64,000 nucleotides of DNA, from the NCBI GenBank assembly GCA_016584305.1, contig JACEEZ010020957.1, forward strand, positions 18,501 through 82,500, in the 5' to 3' direction. Numbering within the stretch: position 1 is the stretch's first letter; every line of letters starts with the position of its first letter. Positions 33,071 through 43,594 of the stretch are shown here, in pieces. A model generated the notes under the pieces. The model was not told where the DNA came from and made no database searches. It saw only the letters and a list, made by a program, of their open reading frames with translations. The DNA is from Chionoecetes opilio. Taxonomy: Eukaryota > Arthropoda > Malacostraca > Decapoda > Majidae. Made by a program: the position numbers and the translations under genes.

Positions 33071-33484
33071 GTGGTGGTGGTGGTGGGGGTGGTAGTGGTG
33101 GTAGGTGGGGGTGGTAGTGGTGGTAGTGGTGGTGTGGTGGTAGTGGTGGGTGTGACAGCTGCAGGGAAAGAATAATGAAGTAGAAAATACAGAAAAAAGA
33201 GGATGGTTCACAAGATAAAATAGGGGGAAAAAGATGAAAAAGACAGAAAATGAAGACGATAAACACGGAGAAGGATATATACAGATGAAGAAAAATAATA
33301 AAAACAAGAAGGATAAGAAAAATAACAAGATAAAGAAGAAGAAGAAGAAGATCAAGACAAAGAAGAGGAAGAAAAGTAGAAAAAAGAAATTTAGAAAGTA
33401 AAAAAACAAGAGCGAAAAATATGAAGATAAAGAACAAAACCACCACCACCACCACCACCACCACCACCACCACCACCACCACCA
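33071..33484. repeat. (GGT)n block, purine-rich stretch and (CCA)n
   Basis: 33071-33150 is GGT/GGTAGT-rich, 33180-33430 is AGAA-rich, and 33440-33484 is a clean (ACC)n run. Confidence 0.85.
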
Positions 33485-33680
33485 TCCCTTCAGCAGTGGG
33501 AGGCGCGGGAGGTGGAGGACGTGGTAATTGATACGTGATTGTACGGGTGAGTGACTATACTAGGCCAGAGTGGCAGCGACTAAATTGCTTAATTACGAGT
33601 AAATCCCCTTCTGGTTGCCTCAGGGGAGATGTAGAGAGAAGGGAAGGAGTGAAGGGTTGGCTTGCATACTCTGGTTTTAT

Positions 33681-33695
33681 ATGTGTGCGTGTGTG

Positions 33696-33737
<42 letters not shown>

Positions 33738-33865
33738 TGTGTGCGTGTGTGTGTGTGTCTGTGTCTGTGTCTGTGTGTGTGTAGGGAGTGGACTAGAAAG
33801 AAGCAAAAGTAGTAGAAGAAGAAAACAACGACGACGACGACGAATAATAATAATAAGAAGAAGAA
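33681..33865. repeat. (TG)n and (ACG/AAT)n microsatellites
   Basis: TG run with occasional TGCG/TCTG interruptions to 33782, then short (ACG)n, (AAT)n and (AAG)n. Confidence 0.85.
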
Positions 33866-33944
33866 AAAGAAGGAATAAGAAGAATTGGAAAAAGAAGAAG
33901 AAAATCAATATTCCTGCAAAATTTTAGTATGATGAAGGAAAGGA

Positions 33945-34235
33945 TTCAAGGCAAGGAGAGAGGCAGGGAAGCAGGAAGACAGGGAAATAGGGAGAAAGGC
34001 AGGGAGACAGGTAGTGAGGGAGGAAGACAGGGAGGAAGGCAGGCAGGGAGGCAGGGAGACAGGTAGTGAGGGAGGAAGACAGGGAGGAAGGCAGGCAGGG
34101 AGGCAGGGAGAAAGGCAGGGAGACAGGTAGTGAGGGAGGAAGGCAGGCAGGGAGGCAGGGAAAGAGGGAGAGAATGAAGGAGGCAGGGAGTGAGGCAGAT
34201 AGAGAGTGAGGCGGGCAGAGAGTGTGGCAGGGAGG
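33945..34235. repeat. (GGCAGGGA)n-type minisatellite
   Basis: Imperfect copies of GGAGGCAGGGAGACAGG and GTGAGGGAGGAAG. It reads as Leu/Pro/Ser-rich protein on the minus strand, which is an artefact. Confidence 0.85.
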
Positions 34236-34408
34236 GATAGCGAGAATGACGACGTAGCATCACATGGCAGGGAATCACGATATTGTGCTGGAAATCCTGC
34301 CCCGTCTCGTCTGCTTTATTACTTGTATCTTGTCAACACACGAGACGGACTCATCGCAACGCACGCTTCTCAAATTAAGAGCTGCAATACCTGACGTTTT
34401 TGAGTGTG

Positions 34409-34443
<35 letters not shown>

Positions 34444-34964
34444 AGTAAGCCACGCACAATAACCTAGATTCATGTATGGCGTGAGAGTACGTGTCAGTGT
34501 GTGTGTGTGAGGGCTGCATATACACTTTACACATAAAAATTTGTGCAGTATATGAGTTTGAGTGTATGTAATTATAAGGGTAGAAATCCAGTCTTTTGCA
34601 AGATTTGTACGTATTTATGTGTGATGTCAGATTTAACTTGATGTGATGTTCTAAAAGAAAAAAAATATTAATGTTTGATATTTACTAATCAATGACTCGA
34701 TTAATAAAGTCTGTAATTTTAAAAACCATGCCACCTCATTTTCACTTCAACCGTGTTTCTATAACGTTCTCACAAAAAAATTATTGAAATGCAAGCTTAT
34801 TTCCTAAACAAAATTTAATTCATCCATAGAATCTCACCATACACACATTTTTTACATTATTAAGGAATGGCTAACGGCAAAAAATGAAATATAAGTAACA
34901 AAAAGCCCGTTAAAACTGCCAGACCTTACGGCTTGAGTGTATATGTCATATATTTTAAAATTAC
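34236..34964. other. Unassigned
   Basis: No recognisable gene. A GA run lies at 34411-34441. The block with AAGGAATGGCTAACGGC and AACAAAAAGCCCG (34862-34912) resembles 42518-42565, so it is part of an unnamed dispersed repeat. Confidence 0.4.
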
Positions 34965-35350
34965 ACTCACTCGAGAGACGCAGAGTAAGGGGCGATCTGA
35001 TAGAAGTTTTTAAGTGGACAAAGGGATTTAATAAAGGAGAGGTAGGAAAAGTTCTTACGGCTTTTAACCAGGGTAGAACAAGAAGTAACGGATTCAAGCT
35101 GGAAAAGTGTAGATTTAGAAAGGAAATAGGGAAAAACTGGTTCACAAATAGGGTGGTGAATGAATGGCATGGTCTCAGTAGACAGGTAGTTAGTGCTGAG
35201 TCATTGGGGAGCTTTAAAGGGGAGCTGGATAGGTTCATGGATGGGGATGAAAGGTGGATGTACGTAGTGTTAGGTGACAGGAACTACCACGTGTAGGCCT
35301 CGCAGCCTCTTGTAGCTTCCTTATTTTCTTATGTTCTTCTTATGTTCTTA
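34965..35350 (+). pseudogene. LINE family D, C-terminal end and 3' tail
   Basis: 5'-truncated LINE end. The open frame gives RRRVRGDLIEVFKWTKGF, GKNWFTNRVVNEWHGLS and LGSFKGELDRFMDGDERW and stops at 35294-35296. This is the usual C-terminal region downstream of the RT of many arthropod and vertebrate CR1-like LINEs. The 3' tail contains CCTCTTGTAGCTTCCTTATT and ends in repeats of TTCTTATG. A second copy of the tail lies at 61195-61305 (minus). Confidence 0.8.
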
Positions 35351-35395
35351 CTTAACATATATTTTTACGAAACACTTATTTTTTCTTTCCTAACT

Positions 35396-35397
<2 letters not shown>

Positions 35398-35451
<54 letters not shown>
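35398..35451. repeat. (AC)n microsatellite
   Basis: Clean AC run of about 54 bp directly after the LINE D tail region. Confidence 0.95.
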
Positions 35452-35453
<2 letters not shown>

Positions 35454-35564
35454 CACACAGAAACAACCTTTACTTTACTATACCAAGCGTCACATCGTCA
35501 CACACACACACCCCAATTTCTATCTGTTGTCAGACGCTCCACCTCTCTATCAACTTGCCCGTCA

Positions 35565-35741
35565 GGGTGGCAAGGTTGGTAGAGACGTGAGTTCGCAATG
35601 TGCAGCGTCCCTGTGCATTCGGTCAGCGGTTCGAGTCCACCTAGTTCGTGCTGACGTGGCGGCGCTTTGTATAGTCAATAACCTTGTAGTTGGTACTTGC
35701 AAAGTGTCTAGATAGGATGAAAATCTTATCTTATCTTATCT
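35565..35741 (+). mobile_element. tRNA-derived SINE, family S3, copy 1
   Basis: The head starts CCCGTCAGGGTGG, with a tRNA-like B box GGTTCGAGTCC (35628-35638). The body has GTTCGTGCTGACGTGGCGGC, ATAACCTTGTAGTTGG and GTCTAGATAGG. It ends in a (TCTTA)n tail. It matches 60827-61003 block for block. Confidence 0.85.
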
Positions 35742-36042
35742 CTATCCACTTTTTGCTTCTCTAAACCCGCGTATCCTTCATCTTGACATGCCCTTATCGC
35801 CCCCTATCGCTCACTCCCTCGCACGTTACCCTCTATCATACAGCCTCTTCCCCTCACGCTCATGGCCGAGGACATACGATAGGGAGGAAGGGGAAGGCTA
35901 TTTGGAAGAGAGGGAAGGAGGGAGGGCGAGAGGGAAGGGATGTGATGTGTCCAAAGGGGGAAATGGCTCTCTCGTCTTTCTCTTCCCTTTTTTTATCTGT
36001 TCTTTCTCTTTCTCTCTTTTTTTTTCTCGTTATCGTTTATGT

Positions 36043-36073
<31 letters not shown>

Positions 36074-36283
36074 GTGCGTGTGCGTGTGCGTGTGTGTGTG
36101 CGTGTGATTTACTCCTTCCATTTTCGTGATGCATACAGGTGGATCGCCGTTGCCTTGCCGTTACTAAATATATGGGCATTATATGTCTTTCTCAATGGCT
36201 CTTATCGATGACTCTTAAATAGGGCGTGGTGTTCTAAAAGGAGGAATACAAAGGAAGAGCAAACAGTTGAGACCTGTTGGTTC
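35742..36283. other. Unassigned
   Basis: No recognisable gene. A (TG)n run with TGCG interruptions lies at 36046-36105, and T/C-rich low complexity at 35960-36030. Confidence 0.4.
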
Positions 36284-36320
36284 TTACGAGGAGGAGGAGG
36301 AAGAGGAGTAGTAGTAGTAT

Positions 36321-36378
<58 letters not shown>

Positions 36379-36441
36379 GAGGAGTAGGAGGAGTAGGAGG
36401 AGTAGGAGGAGTAGGAGTAGTAGGAGTAGGAGTAGGAGTAG

Positions 36442-36494
<53 letters not shown>

Positions 36495-36510
36495 AGAGGA
36501 GGAGAAGGAG
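36284..36510. repeat. (GTA)n and (GGAGTA)n microsatellite
   Basis: AGT/GTA triplets with a central GGAGTAGGA section. It produces false poly-Tyr, poly-Thr and poly-Ser frames on the minus strand. Confidence 0.9.
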
Positions 36511-36669
36511 GAGCAGAGTGACTGATCATAAGGAATAAAAAAGGAAATAAAATCACTTTGCCTCCTTCTCTTCCTCCTTAAGCGTGTAGTATGAAATGCC
36601 TTAGTAAATTCTGCAACAGTAATGCAATGGGTAACACACACACGCCCTTCATATCGGCATTGTGTGTGT

Positions 36670-36735
36670 GTGTGTTTATTCACCCATGGTCTTGTCCACG
36701 CGAGCTGGCGTGGACGTTCTATTCCTTTATATTCC
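36670..36735 (-). mobile_element. SINE family S2, 3'-end fragment
   Basis: TTATTCACCCATGGTCTTGTC and CACGCGAGCTGGC match the 3' end of S2 in minus orientation; the remainder is missing. TG runs lie beside it (36661-36675 and 36746-36775). Confidence 0.65.
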
Positions 36736-36743
36736 ATGACCAT

Positions 36744-36777
<34 letters not shown>

Positions 36778-36914
36778 CAATTATATACCAATGGCACACA
36801 CACACACACGAATGGTCACTATATCCACTATTTTTTTTCACTCAAACATTCTACAACGCAAAAATCCGCTTTATTGTATTTTTTCTACCCTCCTCCTCTT
36901 GTCTGTCCTCCTCC

Positions 36915-36957
36915 CCTTCCTCCTCCTCCTCCTCCTCCTCCTCCTCCTCCTCCTCCT
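36915..36957. repeat. (CTC)n microsatellite at a LINE 5' junction
   Basis: A clean CTC run that ends exactly where LINE B coding sequence begins. A frame starting at 36874 reads through it as poly-Pro, but that part is not LINE protein. Confidence 0.9.
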
Positions 36958-38791
36958 CGCGATTATAGAGAATACAATGACGTAAAACGACGTTGCAAGG
37001 GATTAATTAAGACTAAAAAGCGCGAATATGAAGAAAAAATTGCAAAGGAATCCAAATCAAACCCGAAAAGGTTCTTTCAATACGTTCGAAGTAAGAAAAA
37101 CGTCAAAACTAGTATTGGGCCACTGAAAGATAAAAATAACATTTTGGTAAATGATAATAAGAGTATGGCGTTCGTACTCAATGCTTACTTTAATGCGGTA
37201 TTTATTAAAGAAGACGAAGCTCCAATACCAGAACCAGTAAACATGTATGCGGGACTCGAAAGTGATAGATTGGAAATAGGAGAGATAACAGTAGACGAAG
37301 TATCAAAGTATTTGCAGAAACTTGACCCAGCAAAATCCGTGGGGGTGGACGAAATTTCGCCGCGATTACTTCGCGAATGTCACAGTCAACTTTCGCTTCC
37401 ACTAAAGATTATCCTCAATAAATCGCTAATGGACAAAAATGTTCCTAGTATGTGGAAATTAGCTAATGTTACACCGATATTCAAAAAAGGGAGTAAGAGC
37501 CTCGCAAGTAATTATCGCCCAATTAGTCTAACGTCTGTGATTGTTAAACTATTTGAGAAAATATTGCGGGATAAAATAGTGTCTTTTCTCGATGAAAATA
37601 ACTCAATATTAAACTCGCAGCATGGATTTCGAAATAAGAGATCCTGCTTAACAAACCTACTGGATTTTTTTAATGTCATTTATTCAAACTGGGACGCTAA
37701 AATTCCCTCGGATGTAATATACCTTGATTTTCAGAAAGCCTTCGATACAGTTCCCCATAAGCGACTGTTGACCAAGCTAAGGGCACATGGCTTGGGAGAG
37801 CAACTATGTTCATGGATTGGCGATTGGCTTTCAAATCGTAAACAACGGGTAGTAATAAATGGTGAAACATCTGATTGGTTAGATGTTACTAGTGGGGTGC
37901 CTCAGGGCTCGGTCTTGGGTCCCACTCTTTTTCTGATATATATCAACGATCTGGACTGCGGACTTGTATCTAAAATATCGAAATTTGCAGACGACACCAA
38001 ATTAGGCGGTAAAGCATATACTAGAGAAAACTGCGAACTCATACAAAGTGACCTCGACAAACTATCAGACTGGTGTGATAAATGGCTATTAAAATTCAAT
38101 TCTGATAAATGTAAAGTAATGCATATAGGCAACGATAACCTCAAATATAACTTATCAAATGCAAAATAAATCGTTAACTGAAGTACAGCAAGAGAAGGAT
38201 TTAGGTGTCATCATCAGTAATGATCTTAAAACCAGTCCGCATTGCCTAGCTGCCAGTAAAAAGGCAAATATGATGTTGGGCTTTATTAAACGCAACTTTG
38301 AACATAAAACTCCGAAAGTAATGACACAATTATACACGTCCTTGGTTAGGCCGCACTTGGAATATGCCGTTCAATTCTGGTCGCCCTGTTTCGTAAAAGA
38401 TCAAGCCAAATTGGAATCAGTGCAAAGAAGAGCAACCAAACAAATTCTATCTCTGCGAAATTCATCTTGTGAAGAGAGAATGCGGAAACTTAATATGTTT
38501 TCCTTAAAGGATCGTAGAATCCGTGGGGACTTGATAGAAGCCTTTAAGATCCTAAAAGGATTTGATGTCATTAATCAAGAAAACCTATTCGAGCTTTCAA
38601 CTCAAGTGACAACAAGAAATAATGGTTTAAAACTAAACGGTCAACGTTGCATCACCGATCTCCGTAAAAATGATTTCAATGTTAGAGTCGTTGATGGATG
38701 GAACAAGTTACCAGCAAATGTTGTCGGAGCCAGCACAATAACTACATTTAAAAACAGACTTGACGCGCACTGTAAAGTAAATGGGTATTGA
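36958..38791 (+). pseudogene. LINE family B, nearly complete reverse transcriptase with one frameshift
   Basis: Best preserved LINE in the window. The open frame runs from the 5' truncation point to a stop at 38169. It contains a pre-RT region (FFQYVRSKKN), RT fingers NYRPISLTS (about 37510), HGFRNKRSC (37620), palm DFQKAFDTVPHKRL (37727-37770), GVPQGSVLGP (37894-37923) and the catalytic FADD (37984-37995). It continues in another frame from 38159 with EKDLGVIISNDLK, FIKRNFEHKTPKVM, DRRIRGDLIEAFKI and WNKLPANVVGAS, stopping at 38791. A single indel near 38160 separates the two frames. Endonuclease and ORF1 are absent (5' truncation at the CTC repeat). The motif set suggests the CR1/L2/Jockey assemblage; the exact clade is not determined. 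Confidence 0.9.
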
Positions 38792-39020
38792 TAGTCCGAA
38801 TTCATATCTAGTCCCCCGTATCGATTAGTTGTAGTGGTAGTGGTAGTTGTAGTTAGTATTTTTCATATCCTATCATTCTGCACTATGAAACTTCCATGTT
38901 CCTATCCTCTTTAGGGACATGGTATCATTTTCCAACTGTTTTCTTACAAGTAGTTGATAGTTAGTAGTATGTAGTTCAGCAGATACCCTCGTCATGGACC
39001 AATAGGTCTCCTGGTGTCTG
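38792..39020 (+). mobile_element. LINE family B 3' untranslated tail
   Basis: Non-coding tail with TAGTGGTAGTGGTAG, GGGACATGGTATCATTTTCC and AGATACCCTCGTCATGG, matched in reverse at 9541-9770. It ends near 39020, followed by ordinary sequence. Confidence 0.8.
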
Positions 39021-39231
39021 TTATTCTTGATCAGTATTTAATCTCATTACTGTGTCTGTCCTACCCGATCCTCCTCTCTCCCATCTTTTCCTGGTCCTCC
39101 TTCTTCCTATCTACTCCTATCCCTCATCCTCTTCCTCCTCCTCCTCCTGTCAGGCACGCACCTTCCTTACGAGCCACGTTTTGTGTTGCATCGTTAGAGC
39201 TCTTCTCTCGACACTTACAATTTAGGCGGAA

Positions 39232-39687
39232 ATGAAGAAGGTGGGAAGGGAGAGAGGGAGGTAGGAAGCAGAAGGAAGGTAAGGAGGAAGGAAGGAAGGA
39301 AGGAAGGAAGGAAGAAGGAAGAAGAAGAAGGAAGGAAGGCAGGAAGGGAAGGAAGGAAGAGGGAGGAAGGAAGGAAGGGAAGGAAGGAAGAGAGGGGAGG
39401 TAAGGAAGGAAAGGGGAAGGTAAGGAAGGAAGGAAGGAAGGAAGGAAGGAAGGAAGGAAGGAGGAAGAAGAAAGGAAGGAAGGAAGGAAGGAAGAGGGAA
39501 GAAGGAAGGAAGGAAGAAGGAAGAAGGAAGGAAGGAAGGAAGGAGGAGGAGGAGGAGGAAGGAGGAGGAAGGAAGGAAGAGGAAGGAAGGAAAGGAAGGA
39601 GGAAGGAAGGAAGGAAGGAAGAAGGAAGGAAGGAAGGAAGGAAGGAGGGAAGGTAAGGAAGGAAGGAAGGAAGGAAGGAAGGAAGGA

Positions 39688-39759
<72 letters not shown>

Positions 39760-39929
39760 AGGAAGGAAGGAAGGAAGGAAGGAGGGGAGGTAAGGAAGGA
39801 AGGAAGGAAGGAAGGAAGGAAGAAGGAAGGAAGGAAGGTAAGGAAGGAAAGAGGGAAGGTAAGGAAGGAAGAAAGGAAGAAAGGAAGAAAGGAAGGAAGA
39901 AAGGAAGGAAGGAAGGAAGGAAGGCAGGA

Positions 39930-39977
<48 letters not shown>

Positions 39978-40110
39978 AGGAAGGAAGGAAGGAAGGAGGG
40001 GAGGTAAGGAAGGAAGGAAGGAAGGAAGGAAGAAAGGAGGGGAGGTAAGGAAGGAAGGAAGGAGGGAAGGTAAGGAAGGAAGTAAAGGAAGGAAGAGAGA
40101 GAAGGGAGGA
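39232..40110. repeat. (GGAA)n/(GGCA)n tetranucleotide array
   Basis: About 880 bp of GAAG repeats with two blocks of (GGCA)n (39689-39756 and 39925-39975) and GGAGGTAAGG spacers that recur. Three overlapping minus-strand frames of about 350 residues (Leu/Pro/Ser/Phe) are translations of this and are not proteins. Confidence 0.95.
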
Positions 40111-41309
40111 TGCTGGAGGGAGGTGAGAGATAAAGAGGGAGGGAGAAGGAGATGAGAAGCGAAACAACGGACAAAGACGAGCTCGAACAAAAACAAAGGC
40201 ATAGTTCCATTAAACAGAATATAAAAGGGCGTTTGATTTGATACGGAAGGCAATAAACAAAGGTTACAAAAAGGTTGATGATAACATGTGGGTACATAAT
40301 TTAGCTTTATTCCTGAGAATTAAGAGTAGTATACGGTGAAGTAAGTATATGAGAGGAAGAATTCACTGTATTTATGTGATACAGTAGGCCCAGCGGAGTG
40401 GTGGAGTGAGTGAGTGAGGAGACAATAAATTAGGATGTTAGTAAAAGGACCGAAAACTAACGAAAATGTCTTAGTATCCCGGTGAAATAGCCGAGGGAGG
40501 AGTTGAGAAAGTCTGCAGACTAAGGAGACGAAGTGGAAGAGGACCTATGAAGCGATACTAAGCGTCAGAGGTCACAAGAAGAAGAAGAAAAAGAAAGGTC
40601 CTCTGATCATAGCGCCAAGCTGGGTGGAAACGTTGCTGCATCTGGCGGGATAATCCTCGTGACCATTCCGTTGCTCTTAATGGATAGTGCATCTAGACAA
40701 GGTTTGGACGATCCTAACTTGTCATTGAAGTGTTCCGGAGATCAAGGATTACGAGTACTTACTGAGTCCAAATGCGCCACTCTGTACATTGGATTTGCAG
40801 TAAAGTAAGAGTGTTATCATAATGTATGTGTTTGAATAGGATATCATAAGACAGAATAGGTATAGGTATAAGAATAGGTATCACCATAAGATAGAGTCAT
40901 GATGCACCGTGTCCAATTACTGAAGTCACATTGGAAATGCAAGACGATATAAATTTGCATTTATATTAGTTTATGTTAGAATTGAAGTACCTATTTAAAA
41001 CTTATAGCGTATCTAAGTGTGCATCTTTCTTTGATAGAGAGGTGTTTTGCGTAGCTCGTTTGCAGTAAATAGTACAGAAACTGTCATATTATCACGAATA
41101 AATTAGTAATAAGTGTGTTCCTGTAATAAGAAGGCATTATTTCTTCATAGACAGGTGACTTTGGTAGCTCGTTTGCATAAATTAGTAAAGAATAACCTAT
41201 ATTATCACGAATACATACGACTACAATACATACATAAGTGTGTGTAGCGTTGATTTTCAAGACGAATGCAATGCTTTTACGAGCACATCAGGAAATGGTT
41301 GGTTCGTAT
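40111..41309. other. Unassigned, with a diverged tandem pair
   Basis: No recognisable gene. Two related units of about 125 bp (41025-41220) share GTAGCTCGTTTGCA, AAATTAGTAA and TATTATCACGAATA. Confidence 0.4.
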
Positions 41310-41577
41310 CATTTATTTCCCGTGTTCATTCCGCAGTATTTATTTCCCGTGTTCATTCCGCAGTATTTATTTCCTGTGTTCATTCCGCAGTATTTATTTC
41401 CCGTGTTCATTCCGCAGTATTTATTTCCCGTGTTCATTCCGCAGTATTTATTTCCCGTGTTCATTCCGCAGTATTTATTTCCCGTGTTCATTCCGCAGTA
41501 TTTATTTCCCGTGTTCATTCCGCAGTATTTATTTCCCGTGTTCATTCCGCAGTATTTATTTCCGTTTCATTCCGCAG
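41310..41577. repeat. 27-bp minisatellite
   Basis: Nine full copies and one shortened copy of TATTTATTTCCCGTGTTC plus ATTCCGCAG. The first nine are nearly identical. Because 27 divides by three, it gives false repeated peptides in four frames. Related flanks, each with AAGACGAATGCAAT, stand before (41259) and after (41648) the array, so the array lies inside an older duplication. Confidence 0.95.
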
Positions 41578-42027
41578 TATTTATTTATATATTTTAATTT
41601 CCTTATTATCACGAAAGGCATTAGTATATGTTATGGTCATTGATTGCAAGACGAATGCAATATTAGTATAATATTACGATCACATCAACATATATCTGGC
41701 CCATATAATTTATTTTCTCAGACCTACATTTATTGCCACAATACATCAGGGAACGGAATGCCTATATAACAAATTTTTTCCCCAGACGCTTAAGAAATCG
41801 TACTACATTCGGTCCCTTGGGAAGCTTCTCGTCACTTTAAAGGGTCAAGGTGTACGCCCAGGAGACGTGTTACCCGCTCTGGTGCTTGGCATGGTGAAGC
41901 AAGACTCGTATATAGAAGCTTGAGTTTTGCTGCATTACTTAAGAGTAAGATACAGGTTATACAGTGAGGAATGGAAGGTCGTAGATTTTGCTCAATATCT
42001 CTTTCCTTCCCTTATGCAAGCCGCTTT

Positions 42028-42028
<1 letters not shown>

Positions 42029-42085
<57 letters not shown>

Positions 42086-42102
42086 CCACACACACACACA
42101 CA

Positions 42103-42133
<31 letters not shown>

Positions 42134-42187
42134 CAAAACCAACCACCAACACACACTACACAACACACACACACATATATACAACAC

Positions 42188-42265
<78 letters not shown>

Positions 42266-42304
42266 CACACACACACACACACACATATATACATACACAC
42301 CACA

Positions 42305-42366
<62 letters not shown>
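42029..42366. repeat. (AC)n microsatellite, about 340 bp
   Basis: AC runs with short interruptions (AACC, ATATAT). All frames over it are artefacts. Confidence 0.95.
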
Positions 42367-42368
<2 letters not shown>

Positions 42369-42585
42369 CATCACATGAGAGGAATATAACTCAGCAGTAA
42401 TAGGAAAGAATATCGTAGAGGGTAAAGTTTATGTGTGAAGAAGATAATATTACTACATGATATATAAATAAGATTATATTATAGCATTTTTTTATTATTT
42501 TTTTTTACATCACAAAGGACTGGCCAAGGCACAACAAAAAATGGGTAACACAAAGCCCGCTTAGTTGCAAGTCCCTATAAAGAAA

Positions 42586-43366
42586 TGTAACGCTTGTTTT
42601 GTTAGTGATATCCCACGCTGCCACCATGATGTAACGTTGTTTTGTGTGGTGATTTATCCAGGCGCTTGCCGCCAAAGATGTAAAACCCTTGTGATCACTG
42701 TAAGGTCACAACGTTTATGTATTATTCACGTAGACGTAACCTTAGTTCAGGAATCAGTTAAAGTTGTAATAAAGTCTTTCAGGTTATTATTTTTTTCTTC
42801 TAATACATAATATATATATTCCGGCCTTTGTTATGACTCGGATAGCGTAAGTGCTTGCGATCACAATGACAAAAAGACAACGAAACTTTAGACAGAGATG
42901 TTAGTGGGAACGAAGGACCAGACACACGTCCGAGGGCGTCGGCGTGCCGTAGCGGAGGTGATTCTGATGTCCACTGCGAAAGGGATGGCCGTAGAGGAGA
43001 TCAGAATCATCTCCGCTACGGCACGCCTCGGACGTGCTGGTCCTTCGTTCCCACTAACATCTCTGTCTAAGTTTCGTGTGTCTTGTTCATTGTGTCGCAA
43101 GCCTTACGCTATCCGGACCATAACAAAGGCCGGAATATATATATATATGTATTAGAACAATAAGAAATAATAACCTGAAAGACTTTATTACAACTTTAAC
43201 TGTTCCTGAACTAAGGTTACGTCTACTGAAATAATACATAAACGTTGTGACGCTACAGTGATACAAGGGTTACATCTTGGCGGCAAGCGCCGAGATTCAC
43301 CACACAAAACAAGCGTTACATCATGGTGGCAGCGGTGGGATATCACTACAAAACAAGCGTTACATC
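42586..43366. repeat. 780-bp palindrome with retroviral-type primer-binding sites
   Basis: Two arms of about 390 bp, inverted about a centre near 42980. Shared blocks in mirror order include GTAACGCTTGTTTTG, CCGCTGCCACCATGATGTAA-like sequence, GGCGCTTGCCGCC, GTTCAGGAA/TTCCTGAAC, CCGGCCTTTGTTATG, AAGGACCAG and CGTGCCGTAGCGGAG. Each arm runs outward into CGTTACATCA and then TGGTGGCAGCGGTGGGAT (plus arm 43324-43341; left arm inverted with one base lost, 42610-42626). That 18-mer is complementary to the 3' CCA end of tRNA-Leu (AAG/UAG type), so the arms look like LTR ends plus primer-binding sites placed head to head. No gag or pol is present. The LTR interpretation is inferred. Confidence 0.75.
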
Positions 43367-43545
43367 ATGGTGGCAGCGGTGGGATGGCAGTGTTCCCCCA
43401 TGGCTGCTGAGGCGCCGCCAAGCGTTACATCATGGTGGCAGCGGTGGGATCGAAGACAAAACAAGCGTTACATCATGGTGGCAGCGGTGGGATGGCAGTG
43501 TTCCCGCCATGGCTGCTGAGGCGCCGCCAAGCGTTACAAGAAGAC
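43311..43545 (+). repeat. Tandem cluster of tRNA-Leu-type primer-binding sites
   Basis: The 18-mer TGGTGGCAGCGGTGGGAT, each time preceded by AAGCGTTACATCA, occurs at 43324, 43368, 43433 and 43476. Spacers alternate: short (ATCACTACAAAACA type) and long (GGCAGTGTTCC, ATGGCTGCTGAGGCGCCGCC). The whole therefore is about two copies of a 109-bp unit. A fifth AAGCGTTACA without a binding site ends it at about 43538. Confidence 0.85.
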
Positions 43546-43594
43546 AGTAGAGAATAAAATAAAAAAGAGGGGTGAGCCAATTAGTTCGGGAGGT

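Noticed and set aside
39124..40297. Three frames of about 350 codons rich in Pro, Ser, Leu and Phe
   Set aside because: All are readings of the GGAA/GGCA repeat on the minus strand.
41238..41671. Repeated FPVFIPQYL / RVHSAVFIS peptides
   Set aside because: 27-bp minisatellite read in several frames; no start context or domain.
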